Assembly: GCA_903858015.1 (NCBI GenBank)
Contig: CAIOGZ010000090.1
Span: 1-39,339, forward strand
DNA length: 39,339 nt
Direction: 5' to 3'
Source: an uncultured cyanobacterium
Lineage (GTDB): Bacteria > Cyanobacteriota > Cyanobacteriia > PCC-6307 > Cyanobiaceae
Shown here: positions 25,653-37,339 of the stretch, piece after piece
Position numbering within the stretch: position 1 is the stretch's first letter
Layout of the letters: every line of letters begins with the position of its first letter
Translations under genes and position numbers: made by a program
Notes under the pieces: generated by a model
What the model saw: the letters and a program-made list of their open reading frames with translations, nothing else
What the model was told of the DNA's origin: nothing
The model's database searches: none

Positions 25653-28505
25653 CTACCGGACGTCCGATCCCCCTTGGCCCAGGGGCACGAAGCTGAGCGT
25701 GGCGACCTCCCCCGGCTGGCCGGCAACCACCTCAACCCGCACCCCCTGGCTACCCCGGAAGCGATCCTCCAGCAGCTGGGTCGCCAACGGGTTTTCAACG
25801 CGACGCCGCAGGACCCGCCGCAGCGGCCGCGCTCCGTACTCGGGCTCGTAGCCCTGTTCAGCCAGCAGGGCCACCGCCGCTTCCTCCACCACCAACTCCA
25901 GCTGCTGCTCCCGCAGCAAAGACGCCAATTCGGCCAGCTGCAGCCGCACAATCCGCTCCAAATCGGCCGGAGCCAGGGGGCGGAAGCGAATCACCTCATC
26001 GATGCGGTTGAGGAATTCGGGCCGGAACTGGCGGGCCAGGGCCCCCTCCACGGCCTGATCCAGTTCCCGGTCAAGCTCGGCGCCCGAGCGGGCCGCCGGG
26101 GATGGGGTGGAGTCAGCGCTGGGGTCGCTGCCCTCGCCGCCGCGACCGAGCCGAGCCCGCTCCAGGATCGCCCGGCTGGCCAGGTTGCTGGTCATGATCA
26201 CCACCGTGTGGCGGAAATCCACGGTGCGCCCCTGGGAATCGGTGAGGCGGCCGTCATCGAGCACCTGCAGCAGCAGGTTGAACACCTCCGGATGGGCCTT
26301 CTCCACCTCATCGAGCAGCAGCACGGCGTAGGGCCGGCGCCGCACCGCTTCGGTGAGCTGCCCGCCTTCTTCGTAGCCCACATAACCGGGGGGCGCCCCC
26401 ACCAGGCGGGCCACGGCGTTGCGCTCCATGAATTCGCTCATGTCGAGGCGCACGAGGGCCTCTTCCCCATCAAAGAGGGAACCGGCCAGGGCCTTGGCCA
26501 GTTCGGTCTTGCCCACGCCGGTGGGCCCCAGGAACAGAAAGGAGCCCACCGGCCGGGTGGGGGCCTGCATGCCGGCCCGCGCCCGGCGGATCGCCGCCGC
26601 CACGGCCGCCACCGCCTCGGGCTGGCCGATCACCCGCTCAGCCAGGCGTTGCTCCAACTCGAGCAATTTTTGGCGCTCCCCGGCCAGCAGGCGCTGGATG
26701 GGAATGCCGGTGGAGCGGGCCACCACATCGGCGATGTCCCCCTCCTCCACCTGCTCCCGCAGCATCGGATCGGCCTTGAGTTCGGCCTCCAATTCGAGGC
26801 GGCGCTGCTGTACGCCCTGCAGCTGTTCGTGCTCGAGCCGGGCCGCCTGCTCGTAGGCACCATCCCGCTCGGCTTCGGCCATCGCCTGGCGCAGGTCCTC
26901 ATCTTGGCGCAGCAGCTCCCGCAGCTCCTCGAGCCGCTGCCGCTCCAGGCTCCAGCGGCTCTGCAGCTTTTCCAGGGCCCCCTGGGCTGAGCGCCGCTGC
27001 TCCTGCAGTGCCAGCCGCTCCTCCAGGGGGGCCGCCTCCGCGGAGAGCAGGGCCAGCTCAACCCGGCGGAGCTCGGCTTCGGCCTCCTCCACAACCTGGG
27101 GCTTGGAGGTCAGCTCCATCCGCAGCTGGGCGGCCGCCTCATCCACCAGGTCGATGGCGGAATCGGGCAGGCAGCGCTCGGTGAGGTAGCGCTCGGCGAG
27201 GCGGGCGGCGGCCACCAGGGCGCCGTCGGTGATCGTCACACCGTGGTGTAGCTCGTAGCCCTCCTTGAGGCCCCGCAGGATCTGCAGGCAGGTGACGCGG
27301 TCGGGCTCGCGGATGGGCACCTGCTGGAAGCGGCGCTCGAGGGCGGGGTCCTTTTCGATCGTGCGGCGGTAGTCCTCGGGGGTGGTGGCACCGATGCAGC
27401 GCAGATCGCCCCGGGCCAGCACCGGCTTGAGCAGGCTGGCCGCATCGGGGCCGGAGCGCTCGCCACCCACCACCGTGTGCAGCTCATCGATGAACAACAC
27501 CACCCCGCCGCCCGTCGCCGCCGCCGCGGCCTCCGCCTCCCGCACTTCGGCCAGCACCTCGCGCAGGCGCTCTTCGAACTGGCCGCGGAACTTGGCACCC
27601 GCAATCAAGGCCCCCAGATCCAGGGCCACCAACCGCAGCCCCTGCAGGGCTTCGGGCACCTCAGCGGCCACGATCCGCTGGGCCAGGGACTCGACCACCG
27701 CGGTCTTCCCCACCCCCGATTCACCCACCAGCACCGGGTTGTTCTTACCCCGGCGCGACAGCACCTGGATCAGCCGCCGGATCTCGGCATCACGGCCGAT
27801 CACCGGATCGAGCTCGCCGGCGCGGGCGGCGGCGGTGAGGTCGCGGCCGTAGCGATCGAGGGCCGAAGGCTCCCCTTCCGGTTCAAGGGCTTCGAGGCGC
27901 AGGCTGGTGTCCGGGGAGGGGGGCTCGGCCCTGCGGGCAGCGGCAGCGCCGCCCGCCGCGGTGGCTGCGGCGGGCGGCGCCGGGGTTCTGGGGCTGGGCT
28001 CGGCATCCACCCAGCCATCGGCGGCTGGCGGGGGGGCAGCACTCGCTGCTGGGCGCCACTGGCGCAGCAGCAGGTCTTCGCTGAGGCCCTCCTCGCTCAA
28101 CAGCCGGCCGGCGATGCGGGGATCCTCCAGCAGGGCCAGCAGCAGGTGGGGCAGCTCCAACACCGTCCCCCCCCACGCCTGACGCCGGCGGTCGGCCGCC
28201 TCGAGCAGATCCTCCAGGCCATCGCCGATGTAAAGGGTTGCATCGGTGCTGGCCGGTTGGCCGGCGCAGAAGGCCTCCAGGCGATCCAGGAGGCGGTTCT
28301 CATCCACCGGCAGGGGGCCTGACCAGCTGGCAAAACGCCGATCGGTGAACAGGGTGAGCAGCAGGTGCTCCACATCCATGGAGCCGTGGCGCCAGCGGCG
28401 GGCCATGTCCTGGCTGGCGATCAGCAGATCCCAGGCGGAGGTGCTGAAGCGATCGGGATCGGCGGTGAGGCTGGCCGAGGGGCGGGTGGCAGGGGTGGAG
28501 GGCAT
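25653..28505 (-). CDS. clpB: Hsp100 disaggregase ClpB (ClpB2-like)
   Basis: This 950-residue AAA+ unfoldase has a Clp N domain (about 20-150), an Ala/Pro-rich linker (about 152-200), NBD1 with Walker A GESGVGKT (261-268) and Walker B VVLFIDE (335-341), a coiled-coil M domain (about 455-575) that marks ClpB rather than ClpC/A, and NBD2 with Walker A GPTGVGKT (about 660) and Walker [13 protein letters not shown]. It is about 80 residues longer than typical ClpB because of the linker and a Gly/Ser-rich insert in NBD2. Its place directly before secE suggests the second cyanobacterial paralogue (ClpB2), co-transcribed with the secretion and translation genes. Confidence 0.93.
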   Translation of the reverse strand: MPSTPATRPSASLTADPDRFSTSAWDLLIASQDMARRWRHGSMDVEHLLLTLFTDRRFASWSGPLPVDENRLLDRLEAFCAGQPASTDATLYIGDGLEDLLEAADRRRQAWGGTVLELPHLLLALLEDPRIAGRLLSEEGLSEDLLLRQWRPAASAAPPPAADGWVDAEPSPRTPAPPAAATAAGGAAAARRAEPPSPDTSLRLEALEPEGEPSALDRYGRDLTAAARAGELDPVIGRDAEIRRLIQVLSRRGKNNPVLVGESGVGKTAVVESLAQRIVAAEVPEALQGLRLVALDLGALIAGAKFRGQFEERLREVLAEVREAEAAAAATGGGVVLFIDELHTVVGGERSGPDAASLLKPVLARGDLRCIGATTPEDYRRTIEKDPALERRFQQVPIREPDRVTCLQILRGLKEGYELHHGVTITDGALVAAARLAERYLTERCLPDSAIDLVDEAAAQLRMELTSKPQVVEEAEAELRRVELALLSAEAAPLEERLALQEQRRSAQGALEKLQSRWSLERQRLEELRELLRQDEDLRQAMAEAERDGAYEQAARLEHEQLQGVQQRRLELEAELKADPMLREQVEEGDIADVVARSTGIPIQRLLAGERQKLLELEQRLAERVIGQPEAVAAVAAAIRRARAGMQAPTRPVGSFLFLGPTGVGKTELAKALAGSLFDGEEALVRLDMSEFMERNAVARLVGAPPGYVGYEEGGQLTEAVRRRPYAVLLLDEVEKAHPEVFNLLLQVLDDGRLTDSQGRTVDFRHTVVIMTSNLASRAILERARLGRGGEGSDPSADSTPSPAARSGAELDRELDQAVEGALARQFRPEFLNRIDEVIRFRPLAPADLERIVRLQLAELASLLREQQLELVVEEAAVALLAEQGYEPEYGARPLRRVLRRRVENPLATQLLEDRFRGSQGVRVEVVAGQPGEVATLSFVPLGQGGSDVR

Positions 28506-28571
28506 CGGCGGTGGGGAAGGCGCAGCGCTGGGGGCAGCTCAGGAAGCGGCGAGCGCCGACGGGGGAGCGGG

Positions 28572-29021
28572 CTAGCAGCCGCCTGGGGGGGGGGCTGCCG
28601 TGGCGGTGACGGGGTCGGTGGTGGCGGAGCGGCTGGAGCTGGAAAGCTGAATCAGCTCCACCTTGTAACCATCGGGATCCTCCACGAAGGCGATCACCGT
28701 GCTGCCGTGCTTCATCGGGCCGGGCTGACGCACAATGCGGCCGCCGCGATCGCTGATGGCGGCACAGGTGGCGTTGATGTCGTCGACGCCGATGGCGATG
28801 TGGCCATAGCCAGCGCCAATCTCGTAGGCGGAGGTGTCCCAATTGTGGGTGAGCTCCAGCACGGTGCTGTCGTGTTCCTCGCCGTAGCCCACGAAAGCGA
28901 GGGTGAAGCGGCCCTCGGGGTAGTCACGGCGGCGCAGCAGACGCATCGCCAGCACTTCGGTATAGAAGCGAAGCGAACGCTCCAGGTCACCGACCCGGAG
29001 CATGGTGTGAAGCAATCGCAT
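28572..29021 (-). CDS. gloA: Lactoylglutathione lyase (glyoxalase I)
   Basis: This 149-residue glyoxalase I converts the methylglyoxal-glutathione hemithioacetal to S-lactoylglutathione. The metal ligands sit at His5, Glu56, His74 and Glu122, the same positions as in E. coli GloA, and GHIAIGV and EDPDGYKVELIQ are typical. After about 126 the tail (Ser/Thr/Pro-rich) is extra. The ATG at 29021 begins MRLLHTMLRVGD; the open frame upstream is low complexity. It lies 66 bases before clpB and may head that operon. Confidence 0.96.
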   Translation of the reverse strand: MRLLHTMLRVGDLERSLRFYTEVLAMRLLRRRDYPEGRFTLAFVGYGEEHDSTVLELTHNWDTSAYEIGAGYGHIAIGVDDINATCAAISDRGGRIVRQPGPMKHGSTVIAFVEDPDGYKVELIQLSSSSRSATTDPVTATAAPPPGGC

Positions 29022-30818
<1,797 letters not shown>

Positions 30819-31088
30819 TCAATCTGGAGGAGATCCAGGCCGTTCACTTGGTGGTCCCTGGTCAGCTACCACCTGGGGATGAATGGAGCTGACGCTCAAG
30901 ACCGCCTGGCTGTTCCGAGCGGCCACCGTCTGAAGGCCCGGAAACCGATAGAGCGGGAACCTCGCAATCAACGGGTGAGATTGCAATATCTTCAAAGATC
31001 AACTGATCGACCTGGCAGCTTGCCGAACTCGAGGCCTATGGCAAGAAGGGAGGGCTGAAAAGACCTCCCTGTATTTATTATTGCAGCT
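30819..31088. other. Non-coding left flank of the redox-gene insert
   Basis: No gene with convincing coding character is seen. Short protein-like stretches occur in several frames, for example a 28-codon ATG frame from 30806, and may be decayed gene pieces. The last 60 bases are AT-rich and probably hold the promoter of the following gene. Confidence 0.4.
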
Positions 31089-32264
31089 GTGACTACTTCG
31101 CTTCTGGCTTGCGTCCGTTTTTCTAAGCACATACTTGCCAGTGCAACCTTTAAGCCTAAAGCCAAGTACAGGCATGCTAGTTTGAGGCCATTCTTGCCTA
31201 CGCTTCAGCGTCGGACCTTGACAGCCGCTTTGCCATCACGATTCGGGTTCGGCACATCGGGAATCATGGGGGCTGCCCTCACCAGAACCGGCAGGCTGCG
31301 CCTACTGGAAACGGCCTACGACCACGGCATCCACCATTTCGACACCGCCCCCCTCTACGGCCAGGGGTTGGCCGAATCCCTGCTTGGCAGCTTTGCCCGC
31401 TCCCGCCGGGACAGCCTCACCATCACCACCAAGTTCGGTCTGCTGCCCCGCCAACGGCCGGCGCTGCTGCGGCCCCTGCTTCCTTTGGCCAGGGTGATCA
31501 ACCGCCGGCTGCTGATCCCGCTACGGCAACGTCCTCCAGCCGCCCCAAGGTTCTCGGCATCCCTTCCAGCCCTGGGAGCAACACCAGGGCCAGCTCCGAG
31601 CGCCGGGTCGCGACAAACCAGCAGCGGTGATCCTGGGGCCGGGGGACCAGCCAGCCCAGCGGTGCCTTACACCGCAGCGATGCTGCGCAGCCAGCTGGAG
31701 CGAAGCCTGCGTGAGCTGGAGTGCGACTACATTGATTATTATTTATTACACGAATGTCACTGCGAATACCTCAATAGTGGCGTTCTTGACTGCCTGCAAG
31801 AGCTGGTGCAGGAGGGTAAGATCCGCCACTACGGCATCGGCAGTGGCCGTTGGCAAAGTCGTCGCATCCTGGAGCAGCATGCCGCCGTGCCCTGGGTGGT
31901 GCAGATTCCGGACGGCTGGGCGGATCACGACACCGACTGGTTCTGCCGGCGCAGCACGCCTTGCCTGTTCACCCATAGCTCCCTGCGCCTCTGTTTGGAG
32001 GGCGGCGCCCCGTCCGCTGAGGCGCTCTGCCAGCGCTGGGCCCAACTCACCGACCAGGACCCCAGCCAACCAGGCCTGCTCAGTGGCCTGTTGCTGACCA
32101 TGGCGTTGGAGCGGAATCCCTTGGGCTGCGTCCTCTTTTCCAGCCGCCATGCCAGCCACATCCGCCACAACACCCAGCTGCTGAACCTACCCCCAGCCCA
32201 CCGCCAGGCAGCGCGGCAATTGATCCAAGAAGCAAATCACTCCACCACTTACCAGCCGGGCTGA
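31089..32264 (+). CDS. Aldo/keto reductase family protein
   Basis: This 391-residue protein belongs to the NAD(P)H-dependent (beta/alpha)8 aldo/keto reductases. The catalytic tetrad is complete: Asp85 and Tyr90 (HFDTAPLYGQG), Lys115 (TTKFG) and His221 (YYLLHEC). The barrel begins near residue 50 (PSRFGFGTSGIMG), so the first 48 residues from the GTG at 31089 may not be translated; a TTG near 31217 is an alternative. Residues about 145-195 form a low-complexity Pro/Ala/Ser/Gly insertion. It is followed after 12 bases by the GMC oxidoreductase gene, so the two form an operon. Substrate unknown; a sugar derivative is a reasonable guess. Confidence 0.88.
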   Translation: MTTSLLACVRFSKHILASATFKPKAKYRHASLRPFLPTLQRRTLTAALPSRFGFGTSGIMGAALTRTGRLRLLETAYDHGIHHFDTAPLYGQGLAESLLGSFARSRRDSLTITTKFGLLPRQRPALLRPLLPLARVINRRLLIPLRQRPPAAPRFSASLPALGATPGPAPSAGSRQTSSGDPGAGGPASPAVPYTAAMLRSQLERSLRELECDYIDYYLLHECHCEYLNSGVLDCLQELVQEGKIRHYGIGSGRWQSRRILEQHAAVPWVVQIPDGWADHDTDWFCRRSTPCLFTHSSLRLCLEGGAPSAEALCQRWAQLTDQDPSQPGLLSGLLLTMALERNPLGCVLFSSRHASHIRHNTQLLNLPPAHRQAARQLIQEANHSTTYQPG

Positions 32265-32276
32265 TCAACAATCCAG

Positions 32277-33914
32277 ATGTTCATCGATTTTGCCGACGCT
32301 ACCTGTTCCATTCCCACCGAAACTGACCTGTGCATCGTCGGCTCTGGCGTGATGGGCCTCGCCATTGCAAGTCACCTGCTGAACCACAGCGCAAGACAAA
32401 TCCTGCTGGTGGAGGAAGGTGGATTGGAAGACACTAACACTACGTCGGCCGTTGCCGCCGAACTCCAGGGTGGCGATCTGGCTTCTGCGGTGGACAACTC
32501 CAGGGCCCGCGGCTTCGGGGGATCCAGCCGACGATGGGGAGGGCAAGCCCTGCCATTCAGTGCCTTGGATCTGGCCGATCGCCCCTTCTTATCCCAGCGC
32601 GGCGGCTGGCCGATTAGCTGGGAAGAGCTGAACCGCTTCTATCCGGCAGCCGACCAATTTTTGGGCCTGACGTCGATGCCCTTTACCACGGACCTCTGGA
32701 AGCGACAGGCCGTGACCGCCCCCTTTGCAGAGGGCAGTGATCTGGAGCTGAGCATTTCGAAATACAGCCCCCATGCCTATCTGGCTTCAGTCTATCAAAA
32801 ACCCATCACTACATCCAAACAGGCTGATTGTCTGATCAATGCCAAGGTGGCCTCCGTCGTACTGGAAGGCGATGGGGCGAGGGCCCAAGGCGTCAAAGTG
32901 CGCAACAGCCATGGGCGAGAAGCCACCATCTCGGCCCGAGTGGTAGTTCTCTGTAGCGGTGGGATCGAGAATCCACGCATTCTGCTGGCATCGCAGCAGC
33001 TAGATAGGCGTGGAGTTGGCAATCAAGCCGATCTGGTTGGTCGCTATTATCAGGATCACGTAGGATTCTTCGCAGCAGAGCTCCGCCCTCTAGACTGGGC
33101 CAGGTTTCGACATCTCTTCGCAAGCTTCCTTCCTGGCGACCAGAAATACGTACCCAAGATACAGTTGGCTCAATCACTGCAGCGGAGCCAAGGGCTGCTC
33201 AGCGTAATCGGCAACATTGACGTCCAGGAAGGTGAAAACAGCCCTCGCAATTGCGCTCGCCGAATCTATCGAAAGCTCCGCCATGCTCGCCCTATTTCGG
33301 CGGAATCAGGTAGTACGTTTCACGATCTTCGGCGATTGGTGTCCTCCGCTCCGGATGCACTCAAGCTCCTGTCTGCTCACCTGCTTGAGCATCGCATTGG
33401 GCTACCCAAAAAAGCCCGCTTTTTCCTGATGGCTAATGCTGAGAGCGAGCCCTTGCATGCTAGCCGGATTACCCTCTCAGACCAACTTGATGGCTATGGG
33501 CTGAACAGGCCCAAGGTTAGCTGGCTGGTCAGCGATCTCACGCTCAATGCGCTCAAAGCCTACGGAGTTGCCGTTAAAAATACACTTGAATCTGCGACTA
33601 TAGCCGAGGTCAGGCTCAGCCCCTATCTCACCGATCCAAAAGCCAACTGGAAAGAAAGGGCCTACAGCCTTTACCACCACATGGGGGCAACCCGTATGTC
33701 CTCAAGCCCCAAGGAGGGCGTCGTCGACAGCTATGGACGCGTGCATGGTATCGACAATCTCTATATTGCTGGCACCTCGATCTTGCCGAGCGGAAGTTCA
33801 TCCAATCCCAGCTACACCGCCCTTGCACTTGCCTTTCGTACTGCCGAACACCTGCTCCGTCAGGAGCCCTTGAAAATAACAACGCTGAACAGCCCGTTCC
33901 AAGGGCCTACTTGA
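32277..33914 (+). CDS. GMC-family FAD-dependent oxidoreductase
   Basis: This 545-residue flavoenzyme has an N-terminal Rossmann motif GSGVMGLAIASHLL (22-35) with acidic Glu46 for the FAD ribose, the family loop GGSSRRWGG (81-89), and the C-terminal GMC signature HHMGATRM (from about 467) with IAGTSILPSGSSSNPSYTAL. It is full length, has no signal peptide and probably oxidises an alcohol or sugar hydroxyl. Its GC content is visibly lower than nearly all other genes here. The tight pairing with an aldo/keto reductase suggests an oxidation/reduction sequence on one substrate, for instance in glycan or secondary metabolism. This is inference. Confidence 0.92.
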   Translation: MFIDFADATCSIPTETDLCIVGSGVMGLAIASHLLNHSARQILLVEEGGLEDTNTTSAVAAELQGGDLASAVDNSRARGFGGSSRRWGGQALPFSALDLADRPFLSQRGGWPISWEELNRFYPAADQFLGLTSMPFTTDLWKRQAVTAPFAEGSDLELSISKYSPHAYLASVYQKPITTSKQADCLINAKVASVVLEGDGARAQGVKVRNSHGREATISARVVVLCSGGIENPRILLASQQLDRRGVGNQADLVGRYYQDHVGFFAAELRPLDWARFRHLFASFLPGDQKYVPKIQLAQSLQRSQGLLSVIGNIDVQEGENSPRNCARRIYRKLRHARPISAESGSTFHDLRRLVSSAPDALKLLSAHLLEHRIGLPKKARFFLMANAESEPLHASRITLSDQLDGYGLNRPKVSWLVSDLTLNALKAYGVAVKNTLESATIAEVRLSPYLTDPKANWKERAYSLYHHMGATRMSSSPKEGVVDSYGRVHGIDNLYIAGTSILPSGSSSNPSYTALALAFRTAEHLLRQEPLKITTLNSPFQGPT

Positions 33915-34105
33915 TAAACCATCATCAGCAATGCCGCCAAACCTGAGGTATCAAGACCTGGGTCGCTTCACGCTGAATCCCTCGTCGCCAGTCCTAGAAT
34001 GCTCCCCAACGGATCAGCCTGGCCAGCCCTGATCCCTCACTAGCTTGAGTCATAATCTAAACTGAGTTCGCTTACGCATGGCAGCCAAGCTGCCCAGTTC
34101 CTTCC

Positions 34106-34486
34106 ATGGCTCTCCTCGATACCCTGATTAGCGGCGTTGTGTCCACCATCGCTGGCGACAAGGCTCCGGCCGTCAGCGATTTCCTCAAGACCAACGGTGG
34201 CATCTCCGGCTTGGCTGAAAAGTTCCAGAACGGCGGCGCCAGCGAACTGTTTGCCAGTTGGGTGGGCACCGGTAACAACCAACCAATCACCGCTGAGCAG
34301 ATCAAAACCGTGATCGGCAACAGCCAACTGCAGGAGTTCGCCACCAAGCTCGGTATCGACACCACCGCCGCCACCGATTTCATCGCCACCAACCTGCCGG
34401 TGCTGATCGACAAGCTCACCCCCGACGGCAAGGTGGAACCCAACGCCGCCGCCCTGCCCGCCAGCAGCGAGCCCCCCACCGCCTGA
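34106..34486 (+). CDS. YidB-like (DUF937) protein
   Basis: This 126-residue soluble protein has the YidB/DUF937 pattern: an N-terminal helix (LLDTLISGVVSTIAG), GGISGLAEKFQNGGASELFASWVGTGNNQPIT, then EQIKTVIGNSQLQEFATKLGID and FIATNLPVLIDKLTPDGKV. The C-terminal 20 residues are Pro/Ala-rich. YidB proteins lack a settled function. An AT-rich stretch at 34045-34075 before the start is a plausible promoter. The gene returns to the GC-rich composition of the backbone. Confidence 0.85.
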   Translation: MALLDTLISGVVSTIAGDKAPAVSDFLKTNGGISGLAEKFQNGGASELFASWVGTGNNQPITAEQIKTVIGNSQLQEFATKLGIDTTAATDFIATNLPVLIDKLTPDGKVEPNAAALPASSEPPTA

Positions 34487-34613
34487 GGCCCGCAGCGATT
34501 GGGCCAGGCCAGCCCATGCTCGGCGCGGCGCATTCCCTTGCCCCGCGCTTCTTCGCATGACAGCAGCGTGGCGATCAAGTCCAGATCCCCGCAGGGGCCC
34601 AGGGCTAACCCGC

Positions 34614-36287
34614 TCAGCGCCCCGGCAGTTGATCGATCCGCCCATCTCGCTTCAGCCGGGCCTGCAGCTTCAGCCAGCCCAGCCCCAGCGGCAACCCCAA
34701 CAGCAGCGGCACCGTGACCAGAACGGGCCGGCTGCTGGCGGCCAGTAGGGCCGCCGCCACCGCCAGCCCCCCGAGCAGGAAAGCCTGGCCAGCACTTTGC
34801 TGGGCTAGGGCAAGGCGCCGCAGCAGGCGGTCGGTTTCGCCGGCCCGGATCTGCACCTGGAGATCGCCCTGCTCGATCCGGGCCAGGCTTTCATCCAACC
34901 GGCGCGGAATGCCGAGGGCGCGGCTGCCCACATCGGCGGCCTGGCGGCTGAGTTCGTTGAGCAGATCGTTGGGGCCGTTACCGCTGGCGGTCATCAGGGG
35001 CAGCAGGTAGGGACGGGCTATGGCCATCAGGCTAAAGCCGGGATCGAGGCTGCGGCCCACCCCCTCAAAGGTGGAAAGGGCCCGCATCACAAAGATCAGC
35101 TCCGGCGGCAGGCGGAAGGGCTGGTCGTAGACGAGGGAGTAGAGGTCACCGGAGAGCTTCTCAAGCACATTGGATTTAAACGGTGGCGTCAGGGCTTCGT
35201 TGAGCATCAACCGCACCAGGCGCCGCACCGGACCGAGATCAATGCCGCCCGCGATCACGCCGGCCTGCTGCAATTCCGCCACTAACCCAGCAGCATCACG
35301 GCCGGCGGCCAGCCGTACCATCCGGCCGATGCGGCTACGCAGCCGCTCCGATAGCTGGCCCATCATGCCGAAGTCGTAATAGATCAGGGCGCCATCGGCG
35401 GCCACCGCCAGATTGCCCGGGTGGGGATCGGCATGGAAAAAGCCAAATCGCACCAGCTGCTGCAGGTAGCTGGCCGCCCCCTTCTCCGCCACGGCGGCCG
35501 GATCCAACCCCGCCGTCACCAGGGCAGCCCGGTCGGTGATCTTGATGCCTGGCACGTAATCGAGGCAGAGCACGCGGCGGGACCCCAGCTCCCAGACCAC
35601 CGCCGGGATGCGGATACCGGGATCATCCAGGAATTGCTGGCGGAAGCGGGCCGCATGCTCGGCCTCAAGGCGAAAATCCAGCTCCCGCAGCAGCACGCGG
35701 CGACATTCCTTCGCGATCCCGACCCAATCGCGGCCCCGCCCCCAGCGGGGATGGCGCTGTACGGCGGCGGCCACCTGCTGCAGAACCTCAAGATCAAGGC
35801 GAAACAGGGGCTCCAGCCCCGGCCGTTGCACCTTGAACACCACCTGCCGACCGCTGCGCAGGCTGGCGCGGTGGACCTGGGCCAGGCTGGCGGAGCCGAG
35901 GGGCTCCAGCTCTAGGTCGATGATCTCGTGGCGACGCTCCCCCAGTTCCGCGGCCAGGATCTGCTCCACCACCGGGAAAGGGAAGGCGGGCACCCGGTCC
36001 TGCAGGTGGGCGAGTTCCTCGACCACCTCGGCGGGGAATACATCGGGGCGGGCCGAGAGGATCTGGCCGAGTTTGATGAAGGCCGAGCCCAGTCCGAGGA
36101 ATTCAGCCGTGAGCCAGCGGGCCTGGCGGCGACGGCGGCGGGCCAGCCGCTCGGCACTCCAGCCCTCGGGGTAGGTCCAGCGGCGGCTGTCCCACCAGAG
36201 GCCAACCAGCAGCAGAATTACTACCCGCCAGATGCGTAGGGGCCGGCCGAGGCGGGCAGCCCAGGGAAGGGCCGGGGGGGAGGCCAT
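34614..36287 (-). CDS. ABC1/UbiB-family atypical kinase
   Basis: This 557-residue ABC1/ADCK kinase-like protein carries the hallmark motifs FIKLGQILSARPDV (70-83), the Ala-rich loop GSASLAQVH replacing the glycine loop, VVFKVQRPG, HADPHPGN and YYDFGMMG. Near the C-terminus two hydrophobic segments (LLGGLAVAAALLAASS and VPLLLGLPLGLGWL) anchor it to membranes. Cyanobacterial and plastid members act in quinone or tocopherol-related lipid metabolism and stress; the exact role here is unknown. The ATG overlaps the stop of the upstream gene by one base (TGATG). Confidence 0.94.
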   Translation of the reverse strand: MASPPALPWAARLGRPLRIWRVVILLLVGLWWDSRRWTYPEGWSAERLARRRRRQARWLTAEFLGLGSAFIKLGQILSARPDVFPAEVVEELAHLQDRVPAFPFPVVEQILAAELGERRHEIIDLELEPLGSASLAQVHRASLRSGRQVVFKVQRPGLEPLFRLDLEVLQQVAAAVQRHPRWGRGRDWVGIAKECRRVLLRELDFRLEAEHAARFRQQFLDDPGIRIPAVVWELGSRRVLCLDYVPGIKITDRAALVTAGLDPAAVAEKGAASYLQQLVRFGFFHADPHPGNLAVAADGALIYYDFGMMGQLSERLRSRIGRMVRLAAGRDAAGLVAELQQAGVIAGGIDLGPVRRLVRLMLNEALTPPFKSNVLEKLSGDLYSLVYDQPFRLPPELIFVMRALSTFEGVGRSLDPGFSLMAIARPYLLPLMTASGNGPNDLLNELSRQAADVGSRALGIPRRLDESLARIEQGDLQVQIRAGETDRLLRRLALAQQSAGQAFLLGGLAVAAALLAASSRPVLVTVPLLLGLPLGLGWLKLQARLKRDGRIDQLPGR

Positions 36288-36667
36288 CAAACCGGTCCAG
36301 GCTCCTGGGAACCAGAACCGGCGGCGGCGTTGCTATTCCAGCCGCTGGCGGGGCTGCTGGACGGGGCCTCGAGGCGCCGGGCCAGCCGCGCCACCTGGGC
36401 CCGAAGCCGATCGATCGCCACCTGGGGATCGCCGCTGGCGCCGGGGCTGGTGGCAGCGGCGCCAGCGGGCGCCGGGCTGGCCTGCCGATCGAGGCGGGCG
36501 GCCTCCTGTTCCACCTCCGCCCAGAACAGCTGCAATTCCTGTTGCAGCCTGGCCGGCGCATCTTGGGCGAGCAGCGAAAGGGTGGCTGCGGAATCAGCCA
36601 GGCCGCTGCCTAAGCGGGCCGCCAGCCGGTTCACGGCGGCCTGGAGCAGGGATTGGGGGGCGCTCAT
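36287..36667 (-). CDS. Helical protein of unknown function
   Basis: This 126-residue protein has an N-terminal amphipathic helix (LLQAAVNRLAARLGSGLADSAATL), a second coiled-coil-like helix (RLQQELQLFWAEVEQEAARLDRQ), a Pro/Ala/Ser linker, a third helix (AIDRLRAQVARLARRLEAP) and a Ser/Gly-rich tail. There is no signal or TM. It is translationally coupled to the ABC1 kinase gene, so a partner or regulator role is possible. No family is recognised. Confidence 0.7.
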   Translation of the reverse strand: MSAPQSLLQAAVNRLAARLGSGLADSAATLSLLAQDAPARLQQELQLFWAEVEQEAARLDRQASPAPAGAAATSPGASGDPQVAIDRLRAQVARLARRLEAPSSSPASGWNSNAAAGSGSQEPGPV

Positions 36668-36715
36668 GGGCGGGGACCGGTGGTGAAGCCAGGTTGCTGA
36701 ACAAACTGTGGCAGA

Positions 36716-37339
36716 TCAGGGCTTGGCTGCGGGGCTGGGGGCCGGGGGGGCCTCGGGCAGGGAGGGCAACTGCAGACCGGTGCCCCTTGCCGGTGGGGGG
36801 GGCTCGGCCAGGGGCGCAGCGATGGGCTCCTCGGAGCGGGACGCGGGTGCGGCGGGTGCGGAATCCTGGGGCGGTAAAGCCGGCGTGGGCGGGGTGGGTG
36901 CCTCCTGGCGATCCAGGGCATCGGCCTGGGCCCGCTCCTTCTTCTGCTGGGCCTGCTGTTGCTCAGCCTGCTGGCGATCCTCAAGCTCCAGCCGGCGTTG
37001 CTCTAGCTCCGTGGACTCTTGCTTGTTCTGGCGCTGCTGATCGAGGGCCTCAAGGTCGGCGCGCACATCCTGGGGCTGGCCGCCGAGGCGGCGCCTTAGC
37101 CCATCCAGCGATTCGCCGGGAAAAGCCTGCACCGGGAAGGCCTGGGGTGAGCCCGCCCCTTGGCCATCCGCCTGGGCACGGATCAGCCGTTGGCTGATGC
37201 CATGGGCCAGGCCGAAACAAAGACCAAAGGCGAGCCAGTGGGGCCATTGCCAGCGGCGCCAACCGAGCAGAGCGCGATCTGATCGCCCAGGGCCAAGATC
37301 GCGGCGGCTGCGGGGTCGGGAGGGGGGAACCGCGACCAT
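36716..37339 (-). CDS. Membrane-anchored coiled-coil protein of unknown function
   Basis: From the ATG at 37339 the product is 207 residues. The cytoplasmic start is Arg-rich, one TM follows (PHWLAFGLCFGLAHGI, about 34-50), then a segment with FPGESLDGLRRRLGG, a Gln/Glu/Lys-rich coiled coil (about 95-140), and a long Pro/Ala-rich tail. No enzyme motif is seen. It is 48 bases upstream of the helical-protein gene and likely in the same operon as the ABC1 kinase. Confidence 0.7.
   Translation of the reverse strand: MVAVPPSRPRSRRDLGPGRSDRALLGWRRWQWPHWLAFGLCFGLAHGISQRLIRAQADGQGAGSPQAFPVQAFPGESLDGLRRRLGGQPQDVRADLEALDQQRQNKQESTELEQRRLELEDRQQAEQQQAQQKKERAQADALDRQEAPTPPTPALPPQDSAPAAPASRSEEPIAAPLAEPPPPARGTGLQLPSLPEAPPAPSPAAKP

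Noticed and set aside
25137-26990. 617-codon open frame antisense to nusG, secE and clpB
   Set aside because: A shadow of conserved genes: His/Gln/Gly-rich, with no domain.
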